Below, piece by piece: positions 1 through 9,398 of a stretch of DNA of 39,060 nt. Numbering within the stretch: position 1 is the first letter of the stretch; every line of letters starts with the position of its first letter. The stretch is from the NCBI GenBank assembly GCA_014380005.1, contig JACMKT010000005.1:1-39060 (forward strand), in the 5' to 3' direction. Position numbers and translations under genes: made by a program. A model generated the notes under the pieces. It was not told the origin of the DNA, searched no databases, and saw only the letters and a program-made list of their open reading frames with translations. The DNA is from Rhodospirillales bacterium. GTDB taxonomy: Bacteria; Pseudomonadota; Alphaproteobacteria; Rhodospirillales; Magnetospirillaceae.

Positions 1-1835
1 AAGCCGATGATGGCGTTCAGCGGGGTGCGCAATTCGTGGCTCATGGTTGCCAGGAATTCGCTTTTCGCCCGGTTCGCCAACTCAGCGGCTTCGCGGGCGC
101 TGTTGACCGCTTCCTCCGCCTGCTTGCGGGTGGTGATGTCGTGGAACACCTGCAGCAGGGACAGGCTGGTATCGGGGTTGTGCACCCAGGTGGCGGTCAG
201 GTCATAGGTGCGCCCGGTCTGCTCGGAGCGCCATTCGCTGCGGGTGGTGATTTCCGTGGGCGGCGTTTCGGGCGTGTCAAACACTTCGGACGCCACCCTG
301 CCGTCCACCGCGCCGAATTCGGCCACCAGCGCCGGGTTGGCGTATTGGAAGGCGCCCTGGTCGTCGGTCAGGGCGATGCCGTCATGCATGGCTTCCAGCA
401 CCCGGCGGATATTGGCGTGTTCGCGTTCCAAGGCCTGACGCAGCGAGCGGACCTCGGTGACGTCCTCCTTCACAGCGATGTAGTTGCACACCCTGCCATC
501 GGCCCCCTTCACCGGGGCGATGGTCATGTGCTCCCAATAGACGGTGCCGTCGCGGCGCTGGTTGACGATCTCGCCGCGCCATTCGTGGCCGGTGCCGATG
601 ATGCGCCACATGTTGTCATAGACGTCCTGGGGCGTCAGCGGCGAGCGCAGCAGGCGTGGATTGGCGCCCAGCACTTCGTCGCGCTCGAACCCGGTCATGC
701 GGCTGAAGGCGGGATTGACGTATTCGATCAGGCCGGACAAATCGGTGATCATGATCGAGACCGGGCTTTGCTCCACCGCGCGGTACAGTTTGCGCGACTG
801 TTTTTCGGCGATGGTGGCGCGGCGTTCGCTGCGCCGCAGGGTCTCCAGCGAGAACACCACCAGCCCCACCACCACAGCCACCACCAGATAGAAGGTGATT
901 TGGGCCGAGCGCAGGTTGGAGTGGATCTGCGCCTCCATCTCGCCGGCCAGGATTTCCTCGGCGCGGGTGATCTTCTGGGTCACCGACATGTGGGTCTGGT
1001 GCCACGACGCGGAATCGGCGGTGCTCAGGCTGCTGCTGATGGCAAGGTTGTGCAGGCGGTCCACTTCGGCCAGCAGCGGCGTTCCCACCAATTGTTCGAA
1101 CAATTCCCATTGGTGAACCGAGGCATGGCCGCGGAAGGATTGCAGGAAGGCTTCCTGCTCGGCATGGGCTTCCACGAACATGCGCATCAGCTCGGGGTCG
1201 CGGCGGCCCTGCAGCAACCACGTCGCGCCGATGGAGCGGGCGCGCCCGATGCGGTCCTTCACATGGCCCAAATCCATATAGGCGGCGATTAGATTGGTGA
1301 GATCGTGTCCGCCCAGCCGGGCCGAGGACGCGATCACGTTGGAGATCATGGAATTGTAGCCGTCCAGCAGATCGTGCAATGGCGTGTCGCCATCCACCCC
1401 GGTGCGCAACCCGTCCAGGGTGCCCAGGCTGAAATCCGCCCGCGCGCGGTCGAACAGGAAGGCCATCTTCGGCGTCATGGCCAGGGCGCGCAATTCCGCC
1501 GCCCGCACGTCCACCAGGGCGCGCTGGTCATTCAGTTCGCTACGCCAGCTTTCGCGGTTGGTGCCCAGGTAAAGGGCGACCAGGGCACGTTCGTCTTCCA
1601 GCTCGCGGGCAAGGCCGTGGCTGGCGCGCGCCACTTGGGCGGCGAGCAGCAAATCGGCGCTTTCGCGATAGCTCTCCAGCTTCTCATGGACCACATAGCC
1701 CGAGAACGCCACCAGGGTCAGCATGGGCGCCACCACCACCGCCGCCAGCCGATAGCGCGCCAGCTTGTGTATCCACCCCAGCAGGTTGGTCCGCCTCAGC
1801 AGTTTGGTCAGCAGGGAGGCGGGCGGGTGCAGCAT
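1..1835 (-). CDS. NIT-PAS-PAS sensor histidine kinase, 3' part cut by window edge
   Basis: Membrane sensor kinase of a two-component system; 611 codons are visible and the protein runs off the left edge inside its HisKA domain. Seen: a membrane segment at about residues 29-50; a periplasmic region of about 260 residues with the [15 protein letters not shown] pattern typical of nitrate/nitrite-sensing (NIT) domains; a second membrane segment at about 314-330; two PAS domains at roughly 350-460 and 475-590; then the dimerisation helix with the phospho-acceptor His in [10 protein letters not shown] at the very end. The ATG at 1835 lies 11 nt after the stop of the upstream hybrid kinase, so it is probably co-transcribed with it. 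Nitrate/nitrite as ligand is inferred from the domain only. The ATPase domain lies outside the window, so completeness cannot be judged. Confidence 0.85.
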   Translation of the reverse strand, partial: MLHPPASLLTKLLRRTNLLGWIHKLARYRLAAVVVAPMLTLVAFSGYVVHEKLESYRESADLLLAAQVARASHGLARELEDERALVALYLGTNRESWRSELNDQRALVDVRAAELRALAMTPKMAFLFDRARADFSLGTLDGLRTGVDGDTPLHDLLDGYNSMISNVIASSARLGGHDLTNLIAAYMDLGHVKDRIGRARSIGATWLLQGRRDPELMRMFVEAHAEQEAFLQSFRGHASVHQWELFEQLVGTPLLAEVDRLHNLAISSSLSTADSASWHQTHMSVTQKITRAEEILAGEMEAQIHSNLRSAQITFYLVVAVVVGLVVFSLETLRRSERRATIAEKQSRKLYRAVEQSPVSIMITDLSGLIEYVNPAFSRMTGFERDEVLGANPRLLRSPLTPQDVYDNMWRIIGTGHEWRGEIVNQRRDGTVYWEHMTIAPVKGADGRVCNYIAVKEDVTEVRSLRQALEREHANIRRVLEAMHDGIALTDDQGAFQYANPALVAEFGAVDGRVASEVFDTPETPPTEITTRSEWRSEQTGRTYDLTATWVHNPDTSLSLLQVFHDITTRKQAEEAVNSAREAAELANRAKSEFLATMSHELRTPLNAIIG

Positions 1836-1846
1836 GCAAGGTTCCG

Positions 1847-4804
1847 TCAGGGGGCTGTGGTGCGGACCGTCATGACACGATCCAGGGCTTCACGAAGCCG
1901 TGCTAGTTCTACAGGTTTAGAGAGGTATCCGTCCATCCCGGCGGCGAGGCAACGGTCGGACTCGCCCGACAAGGCGTTGGCGGTCAAGGCCAGCACCGGG
2001 ATGCGGGTGCCCGCTTCGTCGTTGTGACCCGCTTCCTCATTCCGACCCGCTTCCTCATTCCGAATAGCGGCGGTGAACTGGAAGCCGTCCATCACCGGCA
2101 TGTGGCAATCGGTGATGACCATGTCCCAATCCCGTTGCCGCCATGCCTCTAGGGCGGCTGCGCCGTTGGGGAAGATGTGCGGCTCATGGCCCAGCAGGCG
2201 CAGTTGGCGCAGGATGACTTGCTGATTCACCGGATGGTCCTCGGCCACCAGAATGGCAAGGCTGCTGGCCTTGGTGGGTGCGGGAGGCGGTAGGGGGGCG
2301 CAGGCTGGGGGCGGTGCCGGGCTGCGTGGAGCCAGCCGTGCCACCGCCTGCAACAGGGAATCCGGGGCCAGTGGCCTGCCCATGAAGCCGGCGCAGGCGG
2401 GAAGACGCTCCAGTTCGGCCCGGGAATAGTCTTCCGCCTCGCCGGTGATGAACAGCAACGGAGTGTTGCCCAGGGCCGTCAGCTCCGCTGCCACCACCCC
2501 ATCGCCGGCCAGGATGGCAAGGTCGAACGGCGCCTGGGTGTTGGACGCCCGCTCGGACGCCGCCAATGCGCCGGCGGTGCCGGGGACGCGCACCACGGCG
2601 GCGCCGGCCTGTTCCACATGGCGGGCGACGAAGGTGCGTTCCTGAGCGTCGGGGCACACCACCAGCACCCGCAGCCCCATCAGATCCACCGCTGCCGGAG
2701 CGGGGGCTTCATCCTCGGCCACGGCGTAGAGGGGCAATTCGACCCAGAAGGTGGAGCCCAGGCCGGGCTGGCTGGTGATGCCGATGCGTCCGCCCATGAG
2801 TTCCACCAGGCGCCGGGTGATGGACAGGCCCAATCCGGTGCCGCCGAACCGCCGCGTGGTCGAGCTTTCTCCTTGGGTGAACGGGCGGAACAGGCGGGCC
2901 TGTACTTCGGTTTCGATGCCGATTCCCGTATCGGCCACCCGCACCCGGACCATATTCCCCACCTTTTCGGCGAAGACGGCGACACGGCCCGTTTCAGTGA
3001 ATTTGACCGCGTTGCCGGTCAGGTTGAACAGGATTTGCCGCAGCCGCACCGGGTCGCCCAGCACCAAAGGCGGAATGGCCGGGTCGATGAAGGCGCGGAT
3101 GGTCAGGTTTTTGGCGGCGGCGGCGGGGGTCACGGTCTGGACCACGCTATCGATCATATGGGCGAAATCCACCGGCAGCCGTTCCAGCTCCAGCCGTTCC
3201 GCCTCGATCTTCGAGAAATCCAGCACGTCGTCGATGATGCCCAGTAGGGTCAGCCCGGATTCGCGGATGGTGGCGATCAGCGAGGTCTGCTCGCTGTCCA
3301 GGGGCGTGTGGGTCATCAACTCCACCATGCCGATGACGCCGTTCATGGGGGTGCGGATTTCGTGGCTCATGGCCGCCAGGAAGGACGATTTGGCCTGATT
3401 GGCCGCTTCCGCCTGTTCCTTGGCCTGGGTCAGTTCGCGGATGGCGGTGGCGCGGGCGCGGGCGGCTTCCTGGAATTTCGCCAGCACGCGGTTGAACACG
3501 TTGGCGATCTCGGCGGCCTCGGTGCCCGGTGCTACCGATACCACCGGCTGGGTCGAGGTGCCCAGCTCGTGCGCCTCCATCTGGTCCAGCACGTCGTGCA
3601 GGGTGCGGCGTTCCACCTCTGCCGCACGGGCGTTGGCCTCGCTACGCTCCTTCTCCAGGCGGGATTTTTCCATGGCGTCCAGGCGGAACACCTCCACCGT
3701 GCGGGCCATGGCCGCCAGTTCGTCGGGCAGGTCGCGGCCTTCGATGTCATGGCTCCAATCGCCGCGCGCGCCACCTTCCATGACCGCGCGCAGGCGCAGC
3801 AGCGGCTGGCGGATGGATTGGCCGATGGCCCAGCTGGCGATGGCGCCCACCAGCAGCAGCGCCAGACCCAAGGTGCCGGCGGCGGCGGCCACGTGGCGCA
3901 GCAAGGTGTGGGACTGGGCCTGCAGGACCTTTTCGCGTTCAAGGCCGTGGGCCACCAGCCGGTCGATGGCGCCGGCCATCATGGCCTGATTGGAATCCAC
4001 CTCATTGGCAAGGATTTGGGCGCGGTCGTTCATGGCGCGGGCAAGGCCCTCGACGCCCTCATTCAGGGTCAGGGTGCGTGATTCGATGACGTTCAGGGCG
4101 TCACGCTGCAACTCGCTGCTGGCCAATTCGCCGAGCACCGGGATGGTCTGGCTGATGCGTGACAGGGCGATGTGGGCGGCCTGAGCCCGTTCGGTGGCCG
4201 GGCTGAAATAGAAGGTGTTGATGGCGATGACCGCCTCGACGAAATCCTCGTGGGATTTGACCAGAGCCGGGGCCAGCAGGGAGCTAGGGCGGCTGCGCAC
4301 CGTGGAATTCAGGATGGCGTACAGGCCCGACATTTCGCTGGCGGTGTCGACGATCTGGCTTTCATAGACCCGCGCAATCTCGGCGTTGATGGCCTTCAGG
4401 TGCTGGAACCCGGTCATGAAACGGCGCGCCGCATCGTTCATCTGGGCGATCTCGCCCATTTGCGCGGTCTCCGGCGACATGCTCTGGCCGTGGGTGATGG
4501 CGGCCAAAGCGGCGAACAACTCGTCCGAGCGGCGGCCGACGTCCTTCAGCACCTGTTCGGTGGGGCTGTTGAGGTATTGCCGGATCAGGCTTTGTAGCCG
4601 GCTGGCCTGGGCGTCGATGTCGGTCAGTTGCCGACCACGCTGCTGGACCACCCGCAATTCGTCCAAATCGGCACGCACCACGCCCACCGCCTGCCAGCCC
4701 AACAGGCCCACCGCCAGCACCACGCCGGCATTCAGCGCCACCACCAGCGGGATGCGCCACGCGATGGGAATGTAACGGATCCAGCGGCTTAGGGTGACTT
4801 TCAT
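1847..4804 (-). CDS. TorS-like hybrid sensor histidine kinase with two receiver domains
   Basis: A 985-residue hybrid kinase. Order: membrane segment about 17-40; a long helical periplasmic region; second membrane segment about 305-330; HAMP; HisKA with the acceptor His in [10 protein letters not shown] at about 480; HATPase with DTGIGI and GGTGLGLSI; a degenerate receiver (about 700-820) in which the expected Asp region reads LAILAGDG; and a C-terminal receiver with acceptor Asp in [11 protein letters not shown] (about 894). The architecture is that of TorS/ArcB-type kinases, but no Hpt domain follows, so an external phosphotransfer protein would be needed. I chose the ATG at 4804 because it overlaps the stop of the binding-protein gene by ATGA; the frame is open further upstream, but that stretch overlaps the binding-protein gene. 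The receiver carries an unusual 18-bp tandem repeat, listed separately. Confidence 0.9.
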   Translation of the reverse strand: MKVTLSRWIRYIPIAWRIPLVVALNAGVVLAVGLLGWQAVGVVRADLDELRVVQQRGRQLTDIDAQASRLQSLIRQYLNSPTEQVLKDVGRRSDELFAALAAITHGQSMSPETAQMGEIAQMNDAARRFMTGFQHLKAINAEIARVYESQIVDTASEMSGLYAILNSTVRSRPSSLLAPALVKSHEDFVEAVIAINTFYFSPATERAQAAHIALSRISQTIPVLGELASSELQRDALNVIESRTLTLNEGVEGLARAMNDRAQILANEVDSNQAMMAGAIDRLVAHGLEREKVLQAQSHTLLRHVAAAAGTLGLALLLVGAIASWAIGQSIRQPLLRLRAVMEGGARGDWSHDIEGRDLPDELAAMARTVEVFRLDAMEKSRLEKERSEANARAAEVERRTLHDVLDQMEAHELGTSTQPVVSVAPGTEAAEIANVFNRVLAKFQEAARARATAIRELTQAKEQAEAANQAKSSFLAAMSHEIRTPMNGVIGMVELMTHTPLDSEQTSLIATIRESGLTLLGIIDDVLDFSKIEAERLELERLPVDFAHMIDSVVQTVTPAAAAKNLTIRAFIDPAIPPLVLGDPVRLRQILFNLTGNAVKFTETGRVAVFAEKVGNMVRVRVADTGIGIETEVQARLFRPFTQGESSTTRRFGGTGLGLSITRRLVELMGGRIGITSQPGLGSTFWVELPLYAVAEDEAPAPAAVDLMGLRVLVVCPDAQERTFVARHVEQAGAAVVRVPGTAGALAASERASNTQAPFDLAILAGDGVVAAELTALGNTPLLFITGEAEDYSRAELERLPACAGFMGRPLAPDSLLQAVARLAPRSPAPPPACAPLPPPAPTKASSLAILVAEDHPVNQQVILRQLRLLGHEPHIFPNGAAALEAWRQRDWDMVITDCHMPVMDGFQFTAAIRNEEAGRNEEAGHNDEAGTRIPVLALTANALSGESDRCLAAGMDGYLSKPVELARLREALDRVMTVRTTAP
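2008..2061 (-). repeat. 18-bp tandem repeat inside the receiver domain of the hybrid kinase
   Basis: Two perfect 18-bp copies (2026-2043 and 2044-2061, GACCCGCTTCCTCATTCC on the plus strand) follow a diverged third copy at 2008-2025. They encode the hexapeptide pattern N-E/D-E-A-G-R/H three times, inserted between the phospho-acceptor Asp helix and the [10 protein letters not shown] strand. The reading frame is kept because the unit is a multiple of three. Confidence 0.85.
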
Positions 4805-5778
4805 GGCACAGCCTGGATGCGGCGCAGCAGGTCCTTCAGCCGGGGATCGGCGGTGAAGCGTTCGTATAGCGGTCGCATGGCCTCGGCAAAGGCGGCCTTG
4901 TCCACGGTGTTGACGTTGATGCCGGCGGCGGTCATGGAATCGCGCGCGGCCTGTTCCCGCGCCGCCCACAGGGTGCGCATGGTGCCCACGGACTCCCGCG
5001 CCGCCTCGCGGATCAGGTCTTGATCGGCGGGGGTAAGGCCGTCCCACACCTTCTTGGACATGAGCAGCACGTCGGGCGCCATGGAATGTTCGGTCAACGA
5101 ATAGAACTGCGCCGCTTCGAAATGGCGGGCGTCCTGATAGGACGGCCAATTGTTCTCGGCACCATCGATCAGCCCGGTCTTCAGCCCCACCGCCACCTGA
5201 CCATAGGGCAGCGGCGCCGGGGTGGCGCCCAAAGCCTGGACCATGGCCTCGGCCACGGGCGATTGCTGCACGCGGATGCGCAGGCCCTTGAGGTCGGCGG
5301 GCCGGCGGATGGCGTGGCGGGCGTTGTAGAATGACCGCGCGCCGGAATCATAATAGGCCAGGGCGATGAAGCCGCGGCGTTCCAATGCCTTGGCCAGTTC
5401 AGCCCCCACCGGGCCGTCCAGGAAATTGTGCAGATGTTCGGCCGAGCGGAACAGGAAGGGCAGCGAGGGCACGATGGTTTCGGGCACCAAACCGTTCAGG
5501 GGCGCCAAATTGACGCGGGCCATGTCCAGGGCGCCGATGCGGGTGTGCTCGATAGTCTCGGCTTCTTCCCCCATCAGGCGGGAATGCAGCACCTTCAGGC
5601 CCAGGCGCCCCTGCGAACGTTCGGTCAGCAGGCGGCCCATGTGGTTCAGAGCCTGAACGGTGGGGTAGTCGGCGGGATGGGTGTCGGCCACCCGCAATTC
5701 CCGGTTGACAGCCATTGCAGGCGTCGGCAGCCACAGCGCGGCTGCGAGCAAGCCGGCGAACAGCGCTCGTGCGGTCAA
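4801..5778 (-). CDS. DctP-family TRAP periplasmic solute-binding protein (orphan, probably a sensor partner)
   Basis: A periplasmic binding protein of the DctP family, 325 residues from the proposed start. Seen: a hydrophobic leader ending in PTPAMA; a beginning of [16 protein letters not shown]; the family core [15 protein letters not shown] with its conserved Arg; and [16 protein letters not shown], the usual DctP signature. No DctQ or DctM permease gene is adjacent. Instead the gene overlaps the TorS-like kinase by ATGA, which suggests it presents a ligand to that kinase. Start: a TTG at 5778 has GGGGGG nine nt upstream and gives a normal 23-residue signal peptide; an ATG at 5847 would add 23 residues and has poor spacing from its AAGGA. 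The frame stays open to 6003, close to the divergent regulator gene. The ligand cannot be told from the sequence. Confidence 0.85.
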   Translation of the reverse strand: MTARALFAGLLAAALWLPTPAMAVNRELRVADTHPADYPTVQALNHMGRLLTERSQGRLGLKVLHSRLMGEEAETIEHTRIGALDMARVNLAPLNGLVPETIVPSLPFLFRSAEHLHNFLDGPVGAELAKALERRGFIALAYYDSGARSFYNARHAIRRPADLKGLRIRVQQSPVAEAMVQALGATPAPLPYGQVAVGLKTGLIDGAENNWPSYQDARHFEAAQFYSLTEHSMAPDVLLMSKKVWDGLTPADQDLIREAARESVGTMRTLWAAREQAARDSMTAAGINVNTVDKAAFAEAMRPLYERFTADPRLKDLLRRIQAVP

Positions 5779-5947
5779 GATTAGGCGCCCCCCTGCGCAA
5801 ATTTCCCCCACGGCCGGCCTGCGAACATATGCGCAGGATGATCTCATTCCTTGCCGATCAACCACTTGTAGCGCCCCGGGCCGCCCATGAAAAGGCGCAA
5901 TTTTTAGGAATTTTAAGGTCGCATGGGAGCTATGAGCGTTTGAAGCC

Positions 5948-5978
5948 TTGACCTGACGCTCGCAACCATTAGAAGATA
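5948..5978 (+). promoter_or_regulatory. weak promoter candidate for the Rrf2-type regulator
   Basis: TTGACC at 5948-5953 resembles a -35 box. The matching -10 region (AGAAGATA at 5971-5978) is only a fair match at 17-19 nt spacing. It would start a transcript about 30 nt before the ATG at 6015. The divergent 236-bp gap (5779-6014) otherwise shows AT-rich runs but no clear NsrR-type palindrome. Confidence 0.25.
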
Positions 5979-6014
5979 AGGGGCTTTCAGGGGATAACAA
6001 CAAAAGTCAGAAGA

Positions 6015-6464
6015 ATGCGCCTCACGCTTCACACGGACTATGCGTTACGGGTCCTCGTCCACGTTGGGCTCCGCCAGGGTGAGTTGGTCACCATCAGTGA
6101 GATCGCCGATTGCTACGGCATTTCCAAGAACCACCTGACCAAGGTGGTTCACCAATTGGGCCGCTCGGGCTATCTCGAGACGGTGCGAGGCAAGTATGGC
6201 GGCGTGCGCCTGCTGGTCGAGCCCGAGAACGTGCGCCTGGGTGCCTTCATCCGCCGCACCGAGGACGATTTCGCCCTTGCCCGCTGCATGCGCGAAGAGG
6301 ACGTGGAAAACGACAATTGCCTGCTGACGGAATCCTGCGTCGCCAAGCGGGCGCTGGGCCAGGGTTTGGCCGCGTTCTTCTCGGTGCTGGACAATTACAC
6401 CTTGGCCGACATGATCGCCGCCGAGAGCTGTGCTGCGACCGAGTGCATGCCGGCCTGCGCCTGA
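6015..6464 (+). CDS. nsrR: Rrf2-family Fe-S regulator, NsrR-like nitric-oxide sensor
   Basis: A 149-residue winged-helix repressor of the Rrf2 family. The N-terminus MRLTLHTDYALRVL and the helix ISKNHLTKVVHQL are those of NsrR rather than IscR. Three candidate cluster-ligand cysteines are present at 91, 102 and 108 (C-X10-C-X5-C), and Asp8, known as the fourth ligand in NsrR, is conserved. The first Cys spacing is longer than the X4-X7 I would expect. The last 11 residues hold three further cysteines (139, 144, 148) that the family does not usually have. Known NsrR proteins bind a [4Fe-4S] cluster and derepress NO-detoxification genes when NO attacks it. It diverges from the DctP/TorS/NIT operon, which would fit a nitrogen-oxide sensing locus; that link is inference. 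Confidence 0.85.
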   Translation: MRLTLHTDYALRVLVHVGLRQGELVTISEIADCYGISKNHLTKVVHQLGRSGYLETVRGKYGGVRLLVEPENVRLGAFIRRTEDDFALARCMREEDVENDNCLLTESCVAKRALGQGLAAFFSVLDNYTLADMIAAESCAATECMPACA

Positions 6465-6554
6465 TCAATTTTTGCGTGCCGCGACCACGGCCCGGTTCCG
6501 CTTTGTGCGGAACTGGTGTATCCCTCTGGGCAGGCAACGACTGAGGGGGCGTGA

Positions 6555-7340
6555 ATGTCGAGCGTGGATACTGGCGATAACGAGAACGAACGCCGCGTTA
6601 TTAGCGAATTCCTGGAAGAACTTCACGACACTGCCAGTGCCCTTCAGGTGCTGCTGGGCAATCTGCGCTCCAAGAGCGTGCCGCCCGATGAGGGGTTGTC
6701 CACCCTGAAGCGCGATGCCAGCAATTTGCGCAGTCAGGCCCAGGCGTTGAATTTGCCCCTGGTCAAGATGGTGACCCACCGTCTGGACGAATATGTGGGC
6801 GAACTGAAATCCGCCGGCCCCGCCGAGCTGGATGAAATCCAAATCTTCATCGACCGCATCGAACGTTTGGCCGATGGCGAGGAAGTCAACGATGCCGACA
6901 TGCCCGCCATGGTGCGCGCCTTGCCGGCCAAGCGCACCGTCACGGCCATCGATTTCGGCCTGATCGAACAGAAGAACGTGGAAGTGCTGCTGGTGGTCCC
7001 GGAAAAGGCCATGAGCCGTATCATCGAGCGCGAACTGGCCGCTTGCGGCTACCGCACTTCGGTGGTGCGCAACCCGTTCGAGGCGCTGGAGACCGTGGTC
7101 CACAGCAAGCCCGACATGGTGGTGGCGTCCATGGAATTGGGCGTGCTGACCGGCGTCGATCTGGGCTGCGCCCTGGCCGCCATGCCCACCACCCAGGGCA
7201 TCCCCTTCGCCGTCCTGACTTCGTATTCCTGGGGCCACCCCAAACTGGCCGGCCTGCCGCCCCGCGCGGCTTTGATCCGCAAGGGCGCCCAGTTCGGCGA
7301 CGATTTGGCGGAAAGCTTGGCCCGGTTCAATATTACGTGA
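6555..7340 (+). CDS. two-part protein with C-terminal receiver-like domain lacking the acceptor Asp
   Basis: A 261-residue soluble protein. The first 120 residues are helical and acidic (EFLEELHDTASALQVLLG) and could be a helical-bundle or Hpt-like module, but I see no clear Hpt histidine motif. Residues from about 141 to the end have a receiver-like pattern: VEVLLVVPEKAMSRIIERELAACGY, then DMVVASMELG where the phospho-acceptor should be, then PFAVLTSYSWG and a late RKGA that could supply the conserved Lys. Ser or Met replaces the Asp, so it is probably not phosphorylated in the usual way. The start is supported by a GAGGGGGC ribosome site about 6 nt upstream of the ATG. It follows the NsrR-like gene by 90 bp on the same strand. 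Function unknown. Confidence 0.75.
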   Translation: MSSVDTGDNENERRVISEFLEELHDTASALQVLLGNLRSKSVPPDEGLSTLKRDASNLRSQAQALNLPLVKMVTHRLDEYVGELKSAGPAELDEIQIFIDRIERLADGEEVNDADMPAMVRALPAKRTVTAIDFGLIEQKNVEVLLVVPEKAMSRIIERELAACGYRTSVVRNPFEALETVVHSKPDMVVASMELGVLTGVDLGCALAAMPTTQGIPFAVLTSYSWGHPKLAGLPPRAALIRKGAQFGDDLAESLARFNIT

Positions 7341-7404
7341 GGGCGGTTTTTTGGGGGGGCAGGGGCGTCACAGCCCCCCACCCAATGCCTTTAAGAATCG
7401 TTGG

Positions 7405-7483
7405 TGACACGGATGGACACGGATAAACACGGATGACTTTTATCCGTGTCCCGCGCAGCGGGGATCCGTGTCCATCCGTGTCA
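7405..7483. repeat. long palindromic intergenic element (GACACGGAT type)
   Basis: Perfect 20-bp inverted arms lie at 7405-7424 (TGACACGGATGGACACGGAT) and 7464-7483. A nested 8-bp pair ACACGGAT/ATCCGTGT (7427-7434 and 7442-7449) encloses a 7-nt loop. The left side is three direct copies of a nine-base unit ending in ACACGGAT. It sits between convergent genes. Its right arm shares 20 identical bases with the element at 12.7 kb. Confidence 0.85.
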
Positions 7484-7496
7484 TTATTTCTTGAGC

Positions 7497-9095
7497 TCAG
7501 TTCGTCCGCGTCTCGTTCATCAGCTTCTGCACCCGTGCCTGCATGGCGGCGGGGGAGCCGTCGGGGAGTTCGTCGTCGGCGGTGATGGTGACCGGGACAT
7601 AGGCCGGGCCGGGGACGATTGAGTCTTCCGTGACCGCCGTGTTTACCACCGCTGCCGGGACGGGCAGGGGGGCGATGGCGGCGCGTGGCGCGGTGTATTG
7701 GGCGGGCGGCACCGGCAGCGGAATGCCCAGTTTGGGCGCTGGTTCGGGCGAGCGCTCGATGTCTTCCACTTCCAGCCGGCCCATGGCGCCCAGCAGCTCG
7801 TACGAATGCTGGATCATGTCGTAATAGGCGCCGGTGTAGTTGATGCGGGCGTCGTTGATGCGGGTTTCTTCGTCCAGCACGTCCTGAACGGTGGCTTTGC
7901 CGGCCTCGCGGCGCTTCTTTTGCGCCTCCCACACTTCCTCAGCCAGGATGGCGGCGTTTTCCAGCAGGCCGATGCGTTCGCGCGCCGTCTTCAGCTTGTG
8001 CCACGCGATCTTGACCGTTTCCGAGACCTTGCGGTTGGCGTACAGGCTGTTGTCCTTGGAGGCGGCGTGTTCGTACGACGCCTGGGCCACTTGGGCATCG
8101 GTCTTGAAGCCCGAGAATAATTCCCAGCTGGCGGTCAGCAGCAGCGACCAGTCGCGGCGCACGCCCACGGTGCCGTTTTTGTCGTTTTCGTAATTGGCCC
8201 GGCCGATCAGATCCAAATTGGGGTAATAGCCGGCTTCGGCGGTGCGGCGGCGCTCGCTGGTCAGCTCGATGGTCTTGTTGGCGGTCAAGATGGTCGGGTT
8301 GTCTTTTTCCGCCGAGTGGATGGCGTCGTCCAATTCCGGCGGGATCAGCGCCGCAGGCACCGGCGGATCGGACAGGCGGGCGGCGTCGGGGGCGTTGCCG
8401 AAGACCTGGGTGTATTTGGCGACGGCGGCCTGGAAGGCGCCTTCGAAATTGACCCGGCGTTCCTTTGCGACCTGCAGGCGCTGCTTGGCGGCCAGTACGT
8501 CGGACGCGATGCCCGAACCTTTCTGCACCCGTTCGTCTTCCAGGCTCAGCTGTTCCTGGATCTTGCGTTCGTTGTCGCGGGCCAATTGGATCAGCTTGAT
8601 CTGACGCAGCACATCCACATAGGCCAGCACGCCTTCCTGGATGGCGTTCTGGCGGGTGGCGCGCAAATCCGACGACGACAGCTCGCGGCTGACCTTGGCG
8701 GCGTCCACGGCGGAATCGGTCAGATTGCCGTCATACAGGCGCTGGGTCACCACCAAGCCGCTGGTCTCGCGGCCCTTATAATAGCGGTGACCTTCGGTCA
8801 GGCGCCGCGACGGGCTGTCCACATATTCCGGGCCGGTATCGCCGTTCACGCGCACGGTGGGCAGATAGCCCGAGCGGGCGACACGAATGCCTTCCTCTGC
8901 CGAGCGGACACCTTTTTGCTTGGCTTGGATTTGCGGGTGGCTTTCCACCAGGCCGTGAAGTTCTTCCACAAGGGTTTGCGCTGCCAGCGGCTGCGGTAGT
9001 GCCGCCGCCAGGGCAAGCGCACAGCCGACAATGGCGGAAAAACGTAGTTTTTCGCAAATCAAGATCGCAATCCCCCGTCGCGCGCGGCTGGGCAT
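7497..9095 (-). CDS. TolC-family outer-membrane channel, type I secretion/efflux
   Basis: A 532-residue outer-membrane channel protein. Seen: a signal peptide ending QPLAAQ; the TolC-family opening LVEELHGLVESHPQIQAK with the repeated IRVARSGYLPTV strand; two halves of long helices (VLRQIKLIQLARDNERKIQEQL, then GLLENAAILAEEVWEAQKKR with KATVQDVLDEE); and the second-repeat strand AEAGYYPNLDLIG. From about residue 435 a proline-rich tail of roughly 95 residues (PAPKLGIPLPVPPAQ) goes beyond the usual TolC core. No ABC exporter or membrane-fusion gene is adjacent in this window, so the partner is unknown. The next gene downstream is convergent across the palindromic element. Confidence 0.9.
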   Translation of the reverse strand: MPSRARRGIAILICEKLRFSAIVGCALALAAALPQPLAAQTLVEELHGLVESHPQIQAKQKGVRSAEEGIRVARSGYLPTVRVNGDTGPEYVDSPSRRLTEGHRYYKGRETSGLVVTQRLYDGNLTDSAVDAAKVSRELSSSDLRATRQNAIQEGVLAYVDVLRQIKLIQLARDNERKIQEQLSLEDERVQKGSGIASDVLAAKQRLQVAKERRVNFEGAFQAAVAKYTQVFGNAPDAARLSDPPVPAALIPPELDDAIHSAEKDNPTILTANKTIELTSERRRTAEAGYYPNLDLIGRANYENDKNGTVGVRRDWSLLLTASWELFSGFKTDAQVAQASYEHAASKDNSLYANRKVSETVKIAWHKLKTARERIGLLENAAILAEEVWEAQKKRREAGKATVQDVLDEETRINDARINYTGAYYDMIQHSYELLGAMGRLEVEDIERSPEPAPKLGIPLPVPPAQYTAPRAAIAPLPVPAAVVNTAVTEDSIVPGPAYVPVTITADDELPDGSPAAMQARVQKLMNETRTN

Positions 9096-9257
9096 GCCAG
9101 CGGCTGAGCATGTCAGCCGACCCCACCACAGCCTTCTTATACACCCATCCGCCGGGGACTGCCTAGCCTTCGGGTGTGGGCGATTTCAGTGTCTGCGGGC
9201 GCTATGTGATTGAGCATCATCGGCACAACACCATATGCAGGCGAGCATGTTTACCGT

Positions 9258-9267
9258 TTGTATACAA
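9258..9267. promoter_or_regulatory. TTGTATACAA palindrome, candidate GntR operator
   Basis: A perfect 10-bp palindrome, TTGTATACAA, lies about 130 bp before the GntR-family gene. Its form fits the dyads bound by FadR-subfamily GntR proteins. The rest of the 303-bp gap (9096-9398), between the divergent TolC and GntR genes, is more AT-rich than the genes around it and presumably holds both promoters; I could not pick convincing -35/-10 boxes. Confidence 0.4.
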
Positions 9268-9398
9268 TCTGACGATGCACACAAGGCGCTATTACCCTGG
9301 ACGCGATAAGGAATTTGCTGCATTCTAACTACTCTTAGGGGAGCTGGTGTGTTGCTGCTGCCCTTAAGTTTCGTGGAACAGATGAGGGTCATATCAGG

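Noticed and set aside
36-1292. Open frame of about 418 codons opposite the NIT kinase
   Set aside because: Antisense artefact; the minus strand shows intact NIT, PAS and HisKA sequence.
7354-7379. GGGGGGC...GCCCCCC hairpin considered as a terminator of the gene ending at 7340
   Set aside because: No T run follows on the plus strand, and the minus strand shows an A run instead.
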